This document shows, piece by piece, positions 50,551 through 59,423 of a stretch of DNA of 64,000 nt (its first letter is position 1; each line of letters begins with the position of its first letter). Position numbers and translations under genes: made by a program. Source of the stretch: Falcatimonas sp. MSJ-15 (GTDB lineage: Bacteria; Bacillota; Clostridia; Lachnospirales; Lachnospiraceae); NCBI RefSeq assembly GCF_018918265.1, contig NZ_JAHLQC010000008.1, positions 1-64,000 of the forward strand, in the 5' to 3' direction. The notes below the pieces were generated by a model, which saw nothing but the letters and a program-made list of their open reading frames with translations, was not told the DNA's origin and did not search any database.

Positions 50551-53500
50551 ATGCTTCAGATAAAACATATATACAAAGAATATTCAATTGACAAATTTAA
50601 GCAGACAGCACTTGATGATGTAAGTCTTAATCTGCGTGATAATGAATTTGTGGCAATTTTAGGACCGAGTGGTTCTGGAAAGACTACACTTCTTAATATA
50701 ATAGGAGGACTTGACCGGTATACAAGTGGAGATCTTATAATCAATGGCATATCAACTCAGAATTATACTGACAGAGATTGGGATTCATATAGAAATCATA
50801 CTATTGGTTTTGTATTTCAAAGTTATAATCTTATTCCACACCAGACAGTTCTTGCTAATGTTGAACTTGCACTTACAATATCAGGAATTAGTAAAAGTGA
50901 ACGAAAAAAACGTGCAAAAGAAGCACTTGAAAAAGTAGGACTAGGTAATCAGCTGAATAAAAGACCAAGCCAGATGTCAGGTGGTCAGATGCAACGAGTT
51001 GCCATAGCAAGAGCATTAGTTAATAATCCTGATATTCTGCTTGCGGACGAACCGACAGGTGCACTTGATAGTGATACAAGCGTTCAGGTTATGGAATTAT
51101 TAAAAGAAGTATCAAAAGACAGACTTGTTGTAATGGTAACTCATAACCCTGAACTTGCCAAATTATATGCTACAAGAATTGTTGAAGTTAAAGATGGACA
51201 TCTTTTAGCAGATTCAGATCCTTATGAGCCGGATAAAAAAGACATTGTAAAGCCTGTACATAAGAATATGGGAAAATCATCTATGTCTTTTATTACTGCT
51301 ACAGCTTTAAGTTTTCAAAATCTAAGAACTAAAAAAGCAAGAACTTTATTAACATCATTTGCCGGTTCTATCGGTATTATAGGAATCGCACTTATTTTGT
51401 CAATATCAACCGGTGTTAATGAATATATTAAATATATGGAAAGAGATACTCTGTCGGAATATCCGCTTCAGATTCAAAGCACCGGCTTAGATCTTACATC
51501 AATGATGGTTGGAATGACTGCAGCAGGAGAGAAAAAGAGTGACAGGCAAAAAGATATAGGTGTCACACCAATGATTACAGGAATGTTCTCACAGTTAAAC
51601 AGCAATGATTTGGCATCACTTAAGAATTATCTTGAGACTGATGGTGACAATATTAATGATTATGCAACTTCTGTAGAATATCAATATTCAGTTACACCGC
51701 AGATATATAGTATTAATAATGATAAAGTAAAAAAAGTTAATCCTGATAATACATTTGCAGCAATGGGACTTGGTTCAGGTGCTACAACTCAAAGTGTTAT
51801 GTCATCAATGATGAGTACAGATGTATTCTATGAACTGCCTGGTAATGAAGCTTTATATGAAGATCAATATGATATAAAAGCCGGAAGATGGCCTGATAAT
51901 TATAATGAATGTGTACTTGTTCTTACTTCTCAGGGGAATATAAGTGATTTTTTACAATATACATTAGGATTAAAAGATAGTTCTGAACTTGAGAAGATGA
52001 TATCTCAGTTTATGGCAGAAGAGAATGTAACAGTCAATGATGATACTGCCCAATATTCGTATGATGATATACTTGGAACGACATTTAGAGTAGTTAATAG
52101 TTCTGATATGTATGAATATGATTCTACTTATAATGTATGGAAAGATAAGTCTGATAATGAAGAATATGTGAATGAACTTGTAAAAAAGGGTGATGCTCTT
52201 AAGATTGTAGGTATTGTAAAGCCTGTAGAAGATGCGACAGCTACTATGCTCCGTTCTGGTATATGGTATACAAGAGATCTCACAACACATATTATGGAAT
52301 ATGCTTCTAACAGTGATATTGTAAAAAAACAGCTGGCATCTAAGAATATTAATGTTTTTACAGGTAAAGAATTTGGAAAAGAAAGTTCTGAGAGTAAGTT
52401 AGATCTTGCATCAATGTTTAAAATTGATACAGAAACACTCTCACAGGCATTTAAGATTGATGAGAATGCAATTAATATTGATATGTCATCAATCAATCCT
52501 GATATGTTAAATATTGATATGTCGGCACTTTCTAATAGTTTTGATTTTGAGAATATGTTTAATATGAATAATTTTTCTATTGATACATCAAAACTGCCGG
52601 ATATGAATGAGATTCTTAAACAGATTAATTTTTCTATATCATCTGAGCAGATGGAGAAGATAGCAACAGATATTCTTAATGGATATTTTGAGAGTATCAA
52701 AGATAATCCACAGGCGGATATTACAAGACTTGGAGAGGGCATAAGTGCTTATCTTACATCAGACGAAGTTGCATCTGCTATGATGAAGCAGATTGAAGAT
52801 GCTGTTAAGAATGGTATAACTGTTGATATATCACAAGAACAGGTACTCGCTGAAGTTGCCAAGATTAGTAATATGTATACCAAGTATCTTAAAGATAACA
52901 ATATTACATCAGGCAATGAAGAGACACTGGCAGCATTTTTAAGCCAACCTGAGATTAGGCAGCTGATTGTAGATGATGCAACAAAGATTGTTAAAGACGG
53001 TGTTAAGATTAATATATCAAGAGAGGATATGAAGAAGATTCTGTCTCAGAATATAATGGCTTCATATCCGGATTTTGCAGCGAAGAATGGTTATCCTAAT
53101 CCAGAGAATATGTCGGATTATTTTCTGGAATATCTACAGTCAGAAGATGGCAAAAGACGCATTGCCAATGCTATGTCTCAGATAGTTACAGCTAATAATC
53201 TTGAGTCACAACTTACTAATATCATGAATGTATATATGGAATCTGTAGCCAGTCAGATTGAAGAACAGATAGCAGCAGGTATGCAGACTATGTCAGAACA
53301 ACTAACTGACGTTATAAGAAGCAGTATGACAAGCGCAATCACCCAGATAATGACTCAGATGGCAGGAACTATGTCCTCATCGATGGGTTCGCTTGGTGAG
53401 AGTTTTGCAGGTGCATTATCAATAGATCCTGAAGTCTTTGCACAGGCAGTTCAGATTAATATGGATCCTAATGAACTTTCAGAACTTATGATGTCTTTAC

Positions 53501-54141
53501 TAGGCAATAATGCTACTTCGTATGATAATAATATGAAAAAACTTGGTTATGCAGATATATTAGTTCCTTCTGAGATTGATATATATCCTAAAGACTTTGA
53601 GAGTAAAGATGAGATAATTAAGATTCTCGATGCTTATAATGATAAGATGGAGGAAAGTGGTAATGAAGAACAAGTAATAGCTTATACGGATGTTGTTGGA
53701 ACTCTTATGTCATCTGTAACAGATATTGTTAATGTAATAAGCTATGTTCTTATTGCATTCGTAGCAATATCACTTGTTGTATCATCGATTATGATTGGTG
53801 TTATAACTTATATAAGTGTTCTTGAACGACGCAAAGAGATTGGTATATTAAGAGCAATCGGAGCATCAAAACGTAATATATCTGAAGTATTTAATGCTGA
53901 GACTTGTATAATCGGCCTATGTGCCGGATTTATTGGTATCGGACTTACAATCCTATTCATATTACCAATCAATGCACTTATACATCACCTTGCAGGTATT
54001 GATACAATTAATGCAGTATTACCGGTATTACCGGCATTTATCCTTATCATATTAAGCATAATCCTTACTTTTATAGGTGGTCTTATCCCATCAAAAAAAG
54101 CAGCCAAAAGTGATCCTGTCACAGCTCTCAGAAACGAATAA
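50551..54141 (+). CDS. MacB-like ABC transporter: ATPase fused to FtsX-type permease with very large outer domain
   Basis: This 1196-residue protein has an N-terminal ATPase (1-230): GPSGSGKTT (Walker A), MSGGQMQRVAIARAL (signature), ILLADEPTGALD (Walker B) and MVTHNPELA (H-loop). A first transmembrane helix near 275 (ARTLLTSFAGSIGIIGIALILSI) follows. An extracytoplasmic region of about 750 residues is rich in helical and repeated Ile/Asp/Met segments (INIDMSSINPDMLNIDMSAL). Three C-terminal helices (VISYVLIAFVAISLVVSSIM, and so on) end GGLIPSKKAAKSDPVTALRNE. This is the type VII (mechanotransmission) layout, proposed for lipoprotein, peptide or antimicrobial handling. The substrate is unknown. 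Confidence 0.93.
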   Translation: MLQIKHIYKEYSIDKFKQTALDDVSLNLRDNEFVAILGPSGSGKTTLLNIIGGLDRYTSGDLIINGISTQNYTDRDWDSYRNHTIGFVFQSYNLIPHQTVLANVELALTISGISKSERKKRAKEALEKVGLGNQLNKRPSQMSGGQMQRVAIARALVNNPDILLADEPTGALDSDTSVQVMELLKEVSKDRLVVMVTHNPELAKLYATRIVEVKDGHLLADSDPYEPDKKDIVKPVHKNMGKSSMSFITATALSFQNLRTKKARTLLTSFAGSIGIIGIALILSISTGVNEYIKYMERDTLSEYPLQIQSTGLDLTSMMVGMTAAGEKKSDRQKDIGVTPMITGMFSQLNSNDLASLKNYLETDGDNINDYATSVEYQYSVTPQIYSINNDKVKKVNPDNTFAAMGLGSGATTQSVMSSMMSTDVFYELPGNEALYEDQYDIKAGRWPDNYNECVLVLTSQGNISDFLQYTLGLKDSSELEKMISQFMAEENVTVNDDTAQYSYDDILGTTFRVVNSSDMYEYDSTYNVWKDKSDNEEYVNELVKKGDALKIVGIVKPVEDATATMLRSGIWYTRDLTTHIMEYASNSDIVKKQLASKNINVFTGKEFGKESSESKLDLASMFKIDTETLSQAFKIDENAINIDMSSINPDMLNIDMSALSNSFDFENMFNMNNFSIDTSKLPDMNEILKQINFSISSEQMEKIATDILNGYFESIKDNPQADITRLGEGISAYLTSDEVASAMMKQIEDAVKNGITVDISQEQVLAEVAKISNMYTKYLKDNNITSGNEETLAAFLSQPEIRQLIVDDATKIVKDGVKINISREDMKKILSQNIMASYPDFAAKNGYPNPENMSDYFLEYLQSEDGKRRIANAMSQIVTANNLESQLTNIMNVYMESVASQIEEQIAAGMQTMSEQLTDVIRSSMTSAITQIMTQMAGTMSSSMGSLGESFAGALSIDPEVFAQAVQINMDPNELSELMMSLLGNNATSYDNNMKKLGYADILVPSEIDIYPKDFESKDEIIKILDAYNDKMEESGNEEQVIAYTDVVGTLMSSVTDIVNVISYVLIAFVAISLVVSSIMIGVITYISVLERRKEIGILRAIGASKRNISEVFNAETCIIGLCAGFIGIGLTILFILPINALIHHLAGIDTINAVLPVLPAFILIILSIILTFIGGLIPSKKAAKSDPVTALRNE

Positions 54142-54156
54142 ATATAGGTGACAATG

Positions 54157-54374
54157 CATTTAAAAATCTCATAAGGAAGATTATCTAGGCTCCGGCAGGC
54201 TTAATATATATCAACAAAAACACGCTTTCGCTAAGTGTACATCGTAGCGGTACTAAGTTCGCCACACGTCATAGACGTGTAGCTTACTAAGTGCCGACGA
54301 TTACCACATTGTTTTCTTTTGATATATATTAAGCCTGCCGGAGCTAATTTACGTTTTTAAGAGATTTTTAAATG
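54157..54374 (+). ncRNA. Covarying structured element, copy A (3'UTR of ABC transporter gene)
   Basis: This 218-nt element starts 15 nt after the transporter stop. The outer stem P1 is 14 bp (54157-54170 / 54361-54374). An asymmetric internal loop has AAGG...TTATCTA on the 5' side (54171-54188) and TTTACGTTTTT on the 3' side (54345-54360). P2 is a perfect 26-bp stem (54189-54214 / 54319-54344). The 104-nt core contains AAAACA/TGTTTT, ATCGT/ACGAT and an apical hairpin ACACGTC-ATA-GACGTGT. Copy B shares the core and loops but has different, still complementary, stems. RNA class not recognised; a DNA-level element is possible. Confidence 0.75.
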
Positions 54375-54548
54375 GATTATTGGCTTACGATATACAATAT
54401 GTAATGTTTCTCTTTTCTAATTCGTATCCAAGTGCTTATTTGAATATTTTTTAGGATGTTCAATATTGCATTTTGTTATGAAAATATTATTATTTTAGAA
54501 CAAAGATAAAAAATCAGAAACTTATAAAATTTATGCGAAAGTGTACCT

Positions 54549-54755
54549 GCGAAACTCTAAGAAAACGTAAAATAGCTTGTCAGAGTATGAATAACATCAT
54601 AAGAAAACAATGTGGTAATCGTCGGCACTTAGTGCGTTATACACCATAGGTGTGTAACAAACTTAGTACCGTTACGATGTACACTTAGCGAGAGCGTGTT
54701 TTTGTTGATGTTATTCATACTCTGACAAGCTTAGATAACCTTGCTAGAGTTTCGC
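54549..54755 (-). ncRNA. Covarying structured element, copy B (3'UTR of mgtE)
   Basis: This is the same 207-nt structure on the - strand, starting 10 nt after the mgtE stop. P1 is 10 bp (54746-54755 / 54549-54558). The internal loop has AAGGTTATCTA and TTTACGTTTT. P2 is again exactly 26 bp and perfect (54706-54731 / 54574-54599) but with a different sequence from copy A. The core is about 85-90% identical to copy A, with the apical hairpin changed to ACACACC-TAT-GGTGTAT. The 174 nt between the copies (54375-54548) are AT-rich with nothing evident. Confidence 0.75.
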
Positions 54756-54765
54756 TTGAGTATAA

Positions 54766-56136
54766 TTATGCTATCTTGAATATCTTAAGTAAGACCATTC
54801 CGGAAAGTCCGTAATATGTTATGACAGCTACAAGATCATTGATTGTTGTGATAAGTGGACCTGATGCAACTGCAGGATCTACTTTGATCTTATGGAAGAA
54901 CATTGGTATTAATGTTCCGACAAGGCTTGATATAACCATAGCTGCTATTAAAGATATTCCAACACATGCAGATATTGCAAATGCATAAGTGAAAGTCTTT
55001 CCTTTTATAAAGAATATAAACAGACCTATAAATGCAAATGACAAAGTGCCAAGAAGCAAGCCATTGACAAAGCCGATTTTCATCTCTTTTAATACAAAAC
55101 CAAATTTTTCTTTGGCAGATATATTCTCATCCATTAATACTCTGATAGTAACAGCAAGTGACTGTGTTCCGACATTGCCTGCCATATCAAGTATTAATGA
55201 TTGGAAACATACAATAAGTGCAACCTTTGAAACAAGTTTTTCAAAGACACCTACAACCGAAGATACACCTATTCCAAGGAAAAGCAGTAATATAAGCCAA
55301 GGAAGTCTTTTTTTCATACTCTCAAAGATATTCTCTTTAAGATCAGCTTCTGCAGTAAGACCGGCAAGTTTTGCATAGTCATCACCCATCTCATCATCAA
55401 TAGCTTCAACAATATCTGACATTGTAATTGCACCGATTATATGCTTGTCATCATCAAGAACAGGAATTGAATCTTCTTCATAAGAACGAAGCATATCAAG
55501 TGTATCACTTACGATCTCATCAGCCATAACATAAGGATATGAAGTACTTATAATCTTCTCAAGATCATCATGCTCTCTGGCAAGTATCAGATCCTTTAGA
55601 TCTATTGCACCATAATATCTGTCATTACTGTCTTTTACATAGATTGTATTGATGTTATCATTATCTTTGGCTTGTGAGATAAGCTCTCTCATAGCCATCT
55701 TAACAGTGCTTCCCTGTGAGATAATTATAAAATTAGTTGTCATTCGGCTACCAATCTGATTATCTTCATATGATGATATAAGATTAATGTCATCTTTAGA
55801 ATCAGCTTCTATCTCAGACATAATCTGATCTCTTACATCTTCATCAACATTCTCTAATACATCAACTGCATCATCAGCATCCATCTGCTCGATGACATCG
55901 GCAGCTTTTTCAATGCCCATCTCTTCTAAAAGCTCAGATGGATCTTCAATATATGCAAATATCTCAGCCATCATCTCCGGACCAAGAGCATTATACAGAT
56001 GTATTCTTGTGTCCTTGTCAAGTGTTACAAATATCTCAGCAATATCATTCTCATGATATTTTTTAAGAGCCTCTCTTAGTTCAGTATCTCTAAGACCGCT
56101 CTCAATAATCTTTCTGATTTCGTCTCTCATATTCAT
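54766..56136 (-). CDS. mgtE: Magnesium transporter MgtE
   Basis: This protein has about 456 residues. An N-terminal MgtE_N superhelical domain (DIAEIFVTLDKDTRIHLYNAL, then EQMDADDAVDVLENV) is followed by two CBS domains (DNINTIYVKDSNDRYYGAIDLKDL; SIPVLDDDKHIIGAITMSDIVEAIDDE), a plug helix and five transmembrane helices (WLILLLFLGIGVSSVVGVFE to YYGLSGMVLLKIFKIA). The channel is a Mg-gated dimer. The start is uncertain: ATG 56136 (MNMRDEIRKIIES) fits family length, ATG 56130 is close, and the frame stays open to 56220. I looked for an M-box riboswitch in 56137-56340 and found only an ACTGATAA/TTATCAGT hairpin (56265-56285). Confidence 0.95.
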   Translation of the reverse strand: MNMRDEIRKIIESGLRDTELREALKKYHENDIAEIFVTLDKDTRIHLYNALGPEMMAEIFAYIEDPSELLEEMGIEKAADVIEQMDADDAVDVLENVDEDVRDQIMSEIEADSKDDINLISSYEDNQIGSRMTTNFIIISQGSTVKMAMRELISQAKDNDNINTIYVKDSNDRYYGAIDLKDLILAREHDDLEKIISTSYPYVMADEIVSDTLDMLRSYEEDSIPVLDDDKHIIGAITMSDIVEAIDDEMGDDYAKLAGLTAEADLKENIFESMKKRLPWLILLLFLGIGVSSVVGVFEKLVSKVALIVCFQSLILDMAGNVGTQSLAVTIRVLMDENISAKEKFGFVLKEMKIGFVNGLLLGTLSFAFIGLFIFFIKGKTFTYAFAISACVGISLIAAMVISSLVGTLIPMFFHKIKVDPAVASGPLITTINDLVAVITYYGLSGMVLLKIFKIA

Positions 56137-56349
56137 CCACGCTTTCTGTGGCATCTGTAATTCTGATAATATAATATTAAGATATCTAATAGAATTGTGG
56201 AAGTGCGTAGCACGGCGCAATTCGTAGGTATCAAAGTCGGAGCTTTTGCCCCTGACATCATATTACTGATAACAATATTATCAGTGCAGTAAGTGTTATA
56301 TATTATTTTATAAGGGCATGGATTTTAACACATTGTCTGCATAAAAAAT

Positions 56350-56373
56350 GCCACTTTTTTTTGAAAAAGTGGC
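56350..56373 (-). terminator. Terminator of the short-peptide gene
   Basis: On the - strand, GCCACTTTTT pairs with AAAAAGTGGC, followed by ATTTTTT. It begins 24 nt after the peptide stop codon. Confidence 0.8.
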
Positions 56374-56397
56374 AAACAAAAACAAACTGTATATAAT

Positions 56398-56499
56398 CTA
56401 TAGACTCCAGGGCGGAGGATATACACTATCTACAGCACATATATCTGATGTTTGTCTGCCTATAATATGCCCATTACCAGAACCATCACAACTGTCCAT
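56398..56499 (-). CDS. Candidate 33-residue peptide gene
   Basis: This short - strand reading frame encodes MDSCDGSGNGHIIGRQTSD followed by ICAVDSVYPPPWSL. It has every element of a gene: a sigmaA promoter with 17-bp spacing (56568-56596), an optimal ribosome site AAAGGAGG (56508-56515) 8 nt before the ATG, and an intrinsic terminator right after. There is no hydrophobic helix, so it is not a typical toxin or membrane peptide. Two Cys and a Pro-Pro-Pro-Trp tail are notable. It lies divergent to lrgAB. Function unknown; a signalling, modified or regulatory peptide is possible. Confidence 0.6.
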   Translation of the reverse strand: MDSCDGSGNGHIIGRQTSDICAVDSVYPPPWSL

Positions 56500-56567
56500 A
56501 TAAGTATCCTCCTTTACCTGGTTAATTCGTTAAATAAATTTTATTGCATTTTTTCTTCTGCGGGTTT

Positions 56568-56596
56568 AGTATACACTTATGAGAAAAAAAATACAA
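56568..56596 (-). promoter_or_regulatory. Promoter of the short-peptide gene
   Basis: On the - strand, TTGTAT (56596-56591), a 17-bp spacer and TATACT (56573-56568). It is divergent from, and close to, the lrgA promoter. Confidence 0.65.
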
Positions 56597-56613
56597 TCCT
56601 AAATTCTAAAACA

Positions 56614-56641
56614 TTGACAAATTTTTTCATTATATTATAAT
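56614..56641 (+). promoter_or_regulatory. Promoter of lrgAB
   Basis: TTGACA (56614-56619), a 16-bp spacer and TATAAT (56636-56641). Confidence 0.85.
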
Positions 56642-56688
56642 GGTGTATTGGTAGTACCAATTTATATATTTATATAGAAAGAGGAGAT

Positions 56689-57054
56689 ATGATGAAATAT
56701 TTAAAGCAGTTTTTGATAATTCTTACTATTTCATTTATTGGTGAGATTTTAAAAGAATTACTTCCATTACCAGTTCCAGCCAGTATATATGGTATGGTAA
56801 TTTTGTTTGTATGTCTGTTAAGTGGCATTATAAAGCTTGATTCAGTTAGAGAGACAGGAAAGTTGCTTATAGAGATTATGCCTGTTATGTTCATTCCTGC
56901 CGGTGTTGGGCTTATAGCTTCATGGAATGTATTAAAACCTCTTCTGATTCCGGTGAGTATAATAACATGTCTTACAATTGTAACAGTAATGATAGTCAGT
57001 GGTCATGTAGCACAGATTATTATTAAAAAAGGAAAAAATAAGGAGCAGATGTAA
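56689..57054 (+). CDS. lrgA: LrgA/CidA-type holin-like membrane protein
   Basis: This 121-residue protein has four hydrophobic segments and the family signature LPLPVPASIYGMVILFVCLLSGIIKL plus VRETGKLLIEIMPVMFIPAGVGL. LrgA/CidA proteins act with LrgB/CidB in export of small metabolites such as pyruvate, or in control of autolysis. GAGGAG precedes the start; ATG 56689 or 56692. It lies 2 nt before lrgB. Confidence 0.93.
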   Translation: MMKYLKQFLIILTISFIGEILKELLPLPVPASIYGMVILFVCLLSGIIKLDSVRETGKLLIEIMPVMFIPAGVGLIASWNVLKPLLIPVSIITCLTIVTVMIVSGHVAQIIIKKGKNKEQM

Positions 57055-57056
57055 TT

Positions 57057-57749
57057 ATGAAAGAATTCTTTGAAACTTCTGCGTTTGCAGGAGTAACAAT
57101 CAGCCTTATGGCTTATATGGCAGGTGTATATCTTAAGAAAAAATTGAAGCTTGGACTTTTTAATCCACTTCTTGTATCAATAATTGCAACAATAGTGGTT
57201 CTTGCTGTTGCACATGTTGATTATGATACTTATAACGAAGGAGCTAAGTATCTAAGCTGGCTTCTAACACCTGCAACTGTATGTCTTGCAATTCCATTGT
57301 ATGAACAGTTTGAACTGTTAAAGAGTAATTTTAAAGCAGTATTTTCGGGAATACTTGCCGGTGTTATAACAAGCCTTGTAACAGTGCTTGCATTGTCATC
57401 TGTTATGGGATTATCACATGAAGAATATGTAACACTTTTACCAAAATCAATAACCACTGCAATTGGAATGGGTGTATCTGAAGAACTTGGTGGATATGTA
57501 ACTATAACAGTTGCTGTAATTATAATTACAGGTGTTCTTGGTAATATATTTGCAGAGATTATATGTAAAATATTTAAGATACACGAACCTGTTGCCAAAG
57601 GGCTTGCAATCGGTTCTGCATCACATGCCATTGGTACTGCAAAAGCAATGGAGATGGGCGAGATTGAAGGTGCTATGAGCAGTCTTTCAATAGCAGTATC
57701 AGGAATACTTACAGTTATACTGGCATCTGTTTTTGCAAACTTTTTATAA
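57057..57749 (+). CDS. lrgB: LrgB/CidB-type membrane protein
   Basis: This 230-residue partner of LrgA has the family blocks NPLLVSIIATI, WLLTPATVCLAIPLYEQFELLKSNF, LPKSITTAIGMGVSEELGG and GSASHAIGTAKAMEMGEIEGAMSSLSIAVSG. It is polytopic. The start follows AAGGAGCAG. No LytSR regulator gene is nearby; the downstream GntR-type gene is a possible regulator. Confidence 0.95.
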   Translation: MKEFFETSAFAGVTISLMAYMAGVYLKKKLKLGLFNPLLVSIIATIVVLAVAHVDYDTYNEGAKYLSWLLTPATVCLAIPLYEQFELLKSNFKAVFSGILAGVITSLVTVLALSSVMGLSHEEYVTLLPKSITTAIGMGVSEELGGYVTITVAVIIITGVLGNIFAEIICKIFKIHEPVAKGLAIGSASHAIGTAKAMEMGEIEGAMSSLSIAVSGILTVILASVFANFL

Positions 57750-57763
57750 TCTAGAGCGTAAAA

Positions 57764-57793
57764 CCCACTACCTCTAGGTGATGGGTAGTTCAC
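57764..57793. repeat. Second copy of the 26256 palindrome core
   Basis: CCCACTACCTCTAGGTGATGGG followed by TAGTTCAC shares about 29 of 30 bases with 26264-26293, but the left arm has diverged so only the inner stem pairs. It lies between lrgB and the GntR-type gene. Confidence 0.6.
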
Positions 57794-57820
57794 AATATGT
57801 AACAAAGAGAGGGTATCATT

Positions 57821-59272
57821 ATGTTTTTTAGCAACAATAATAATTCACCGGAATATAAGAAAGTTATAGATTATGTATATGATAAAATAGAAGATGGTAA
57901 TCTTACAATCGGTTCAAAACTTCCTACTGAACGTGCAATATCAGAAGAACTTTCAATCAGCCGTAATTCGACAAGAGAGGCTTTAAAGACTCTTGAATGT
58001 ATGGGACTTATCACAAGAAAGCAGGGATCTGGTAATTATATATCTGCTGATATGAAGAATAATCTAAGAGAGATGATTAATGTGATGCTTCTTATTAATT
58101 CAATAAGCAAAGAAGATGTCTGTTCATTCAGACGTTTTGTGGAAAAGACTACTTGTGAAGCTATAATTAATAAACCGAAAGATGCTGAATGGTTTAAGAA
58201 GATGTATGAACTTTTATCAGAGACTAATGATTATTCTGATATGAAAAGAGCTTCCGAGGCTGACAGAGAGTTTCATTTCAGATTAATAGATGCAGTTGAT
58301 AATGCTTTTTTAAGCATGATTATGTATGCTGTAACAGATGTATATAGAAAATGGATCGAAGATGTTATTGCAAGAATAGATGAAGATGCCAAATTACAAC
58401 TTGCAAAAGCACATAGAGGAATTCTTGACGGATTATATGACAAAGATATGGAAAAATGCAATCAGTATATTAATCTACACTATAATATAATAGAAGAGTA
58501 TCTTAGAGAATGGGAGGACTATGGTATGAGTAAGAATAAGAATAATTATGCAGATGTAAATGATAATGAGAATACAATTTGTAATAAAAAAACAACTTCT
58601 AATGAAGAAACAGTTTCTAATAAAAAATATAAGGCTGTAATATTTGATCTTGACGGTACATTATTAGATACACTTAATGATCTTGCATCTAGTGTTAATT
58701 ATGCACTTTCTACATATAATATGCCACTACGTACTATTGATGAAGTCAGACGATTTGTCGGTAATGGTATAGAGATGCTTATAAGACGAGCTGTTCCACC
58801 TTTTACATCTGATGAACTTACAGAAAAAGTATTTGCTGTTTTTAAAGAGCATTACAAAGAACATTGTGCTGATACTACTAAAGCATACGATGGAATCAAT
58901 GAACTTTTAAATTTGCTTAAGAAGAGTGGCTTAAAAATTGCTGTTGTATCTAATAAAGCTGATTTTGCAGTACGTTCTCTATGCGATGATTATTTTAATG
59001 GTATATTTGACTATGTGGTAGGTGAAAGAGCGAATATTAAAAAGAAGCCTGCACCAGATAGTGTTAATGAAGTATTAAGATACTTTAATATTGATGCGTC
59101 TAAGGCAGTATATGTTGGTGATTCTGATGTTGATGTTGATACTGCAAGGAATGCTAATATGGACTGTATTGGAGTCGCATGGGGATTTAGAGGATATGAT
59201 TTTTTAAAAGAGCATGGTGCTGACATGATTATTAACGAACCTCACGAGATTATATCACTTATTAACAAATAG
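57821..59272 (+). CDS. GntR/FadR-type regulator fused to a HAD phosphatase
   Basis: This 483-residue protein has a GntR winged helix (8-75: YDKIEDGNLTIGSKLPTERAISEELSISRNSTREALKTLE) and an all-helical FCD ligand domain (95-235). An Asn-rich linker (238-268) leads to a complete HAD hydrolase (269-483) with DLDGT (276-280), VVSNK, IKKKPAPD and GDSDVDVDTARNA, closest in look to phosphoglycolate phosphatase (Gph). A strong internal ribosome site GGGAGG (58512-58517) stands 8 nt before in-frame ATG 58526, so the HAD part may also be made separately. GAGAGGG precedes the main start. Confidence 0.9.
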   Translation: MFFSNNNNSPEYKKVIDYVYDKIEDGNLTIGSKLPTERAISEELSISRNSTREALKTLECMGLITRKQGSGNYISADMKNNLREMINVMLLINSISKEDVCSFRRFVEKTTCEAIINKPKDAEWFKKMYELLSETNDYSDMKRASEADREFHFRLIDAVDNAFLSMIMYAVTDVYRKWIEDVIARIDEDAKLQLAKAHRGILDGLYDKDMEKCNQYINLHYNIIEEYLREWEDYGMSKNKNNYADVNDNENTICNKKTTSNEETVSNKKYKAVIFDLDGTLLDTLNDLASSVNYALSTYNMPLRTIDEVRRFVGNGIEMLIRRAVPPFTSDELTEKVFAVFKEHYKEHCADTTKAYDGINELLNLLKKSGLKIAVVSNKADFAVRSLCDDYFNGIFDYVVGERANIKKKPAPDSVNEVLRYFNIDASKAVYVGDSDVDVDTARNANMDCIGVAWGFRGYDFLKEHGADMIINEPHEIISLINK

Positions 59273-59423
59273 ACATTCTGATATAATTTATAAAATTATA
59301 TTTCCAAAAAAAATATTAAATTTTCTAAAAAACACTCACATTAATTAATAAGTAGCTTGCGTTCTATATTAAAAACTGATATGATTAGCCTCGGAATTTA
59401 AAATATGCAGCTAAGGAGTTTTT

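Noticed and set aside
52128..52742. 204-residue antisense frame in the ABC transporter gene
   Set aside because: Mirror of the Ile/Asp/Ser-rich outer domain; no start signals and no family resemblance.
54183..54345. Integron attC site or CRISPR-like repeat
   Set aside because: The conserved part is the core and internal loops, not R'/R'' ends, and there are only two copies without spacers or a nearby integron integrase; a structured element fits better.
56137..56340. M-box (Mg) riboswitch before mgtE
   Set aside because: The leader has a small hairpin and a GGGGC-AAAAGCTCC stretch, but not the conserved M-box core; not called.
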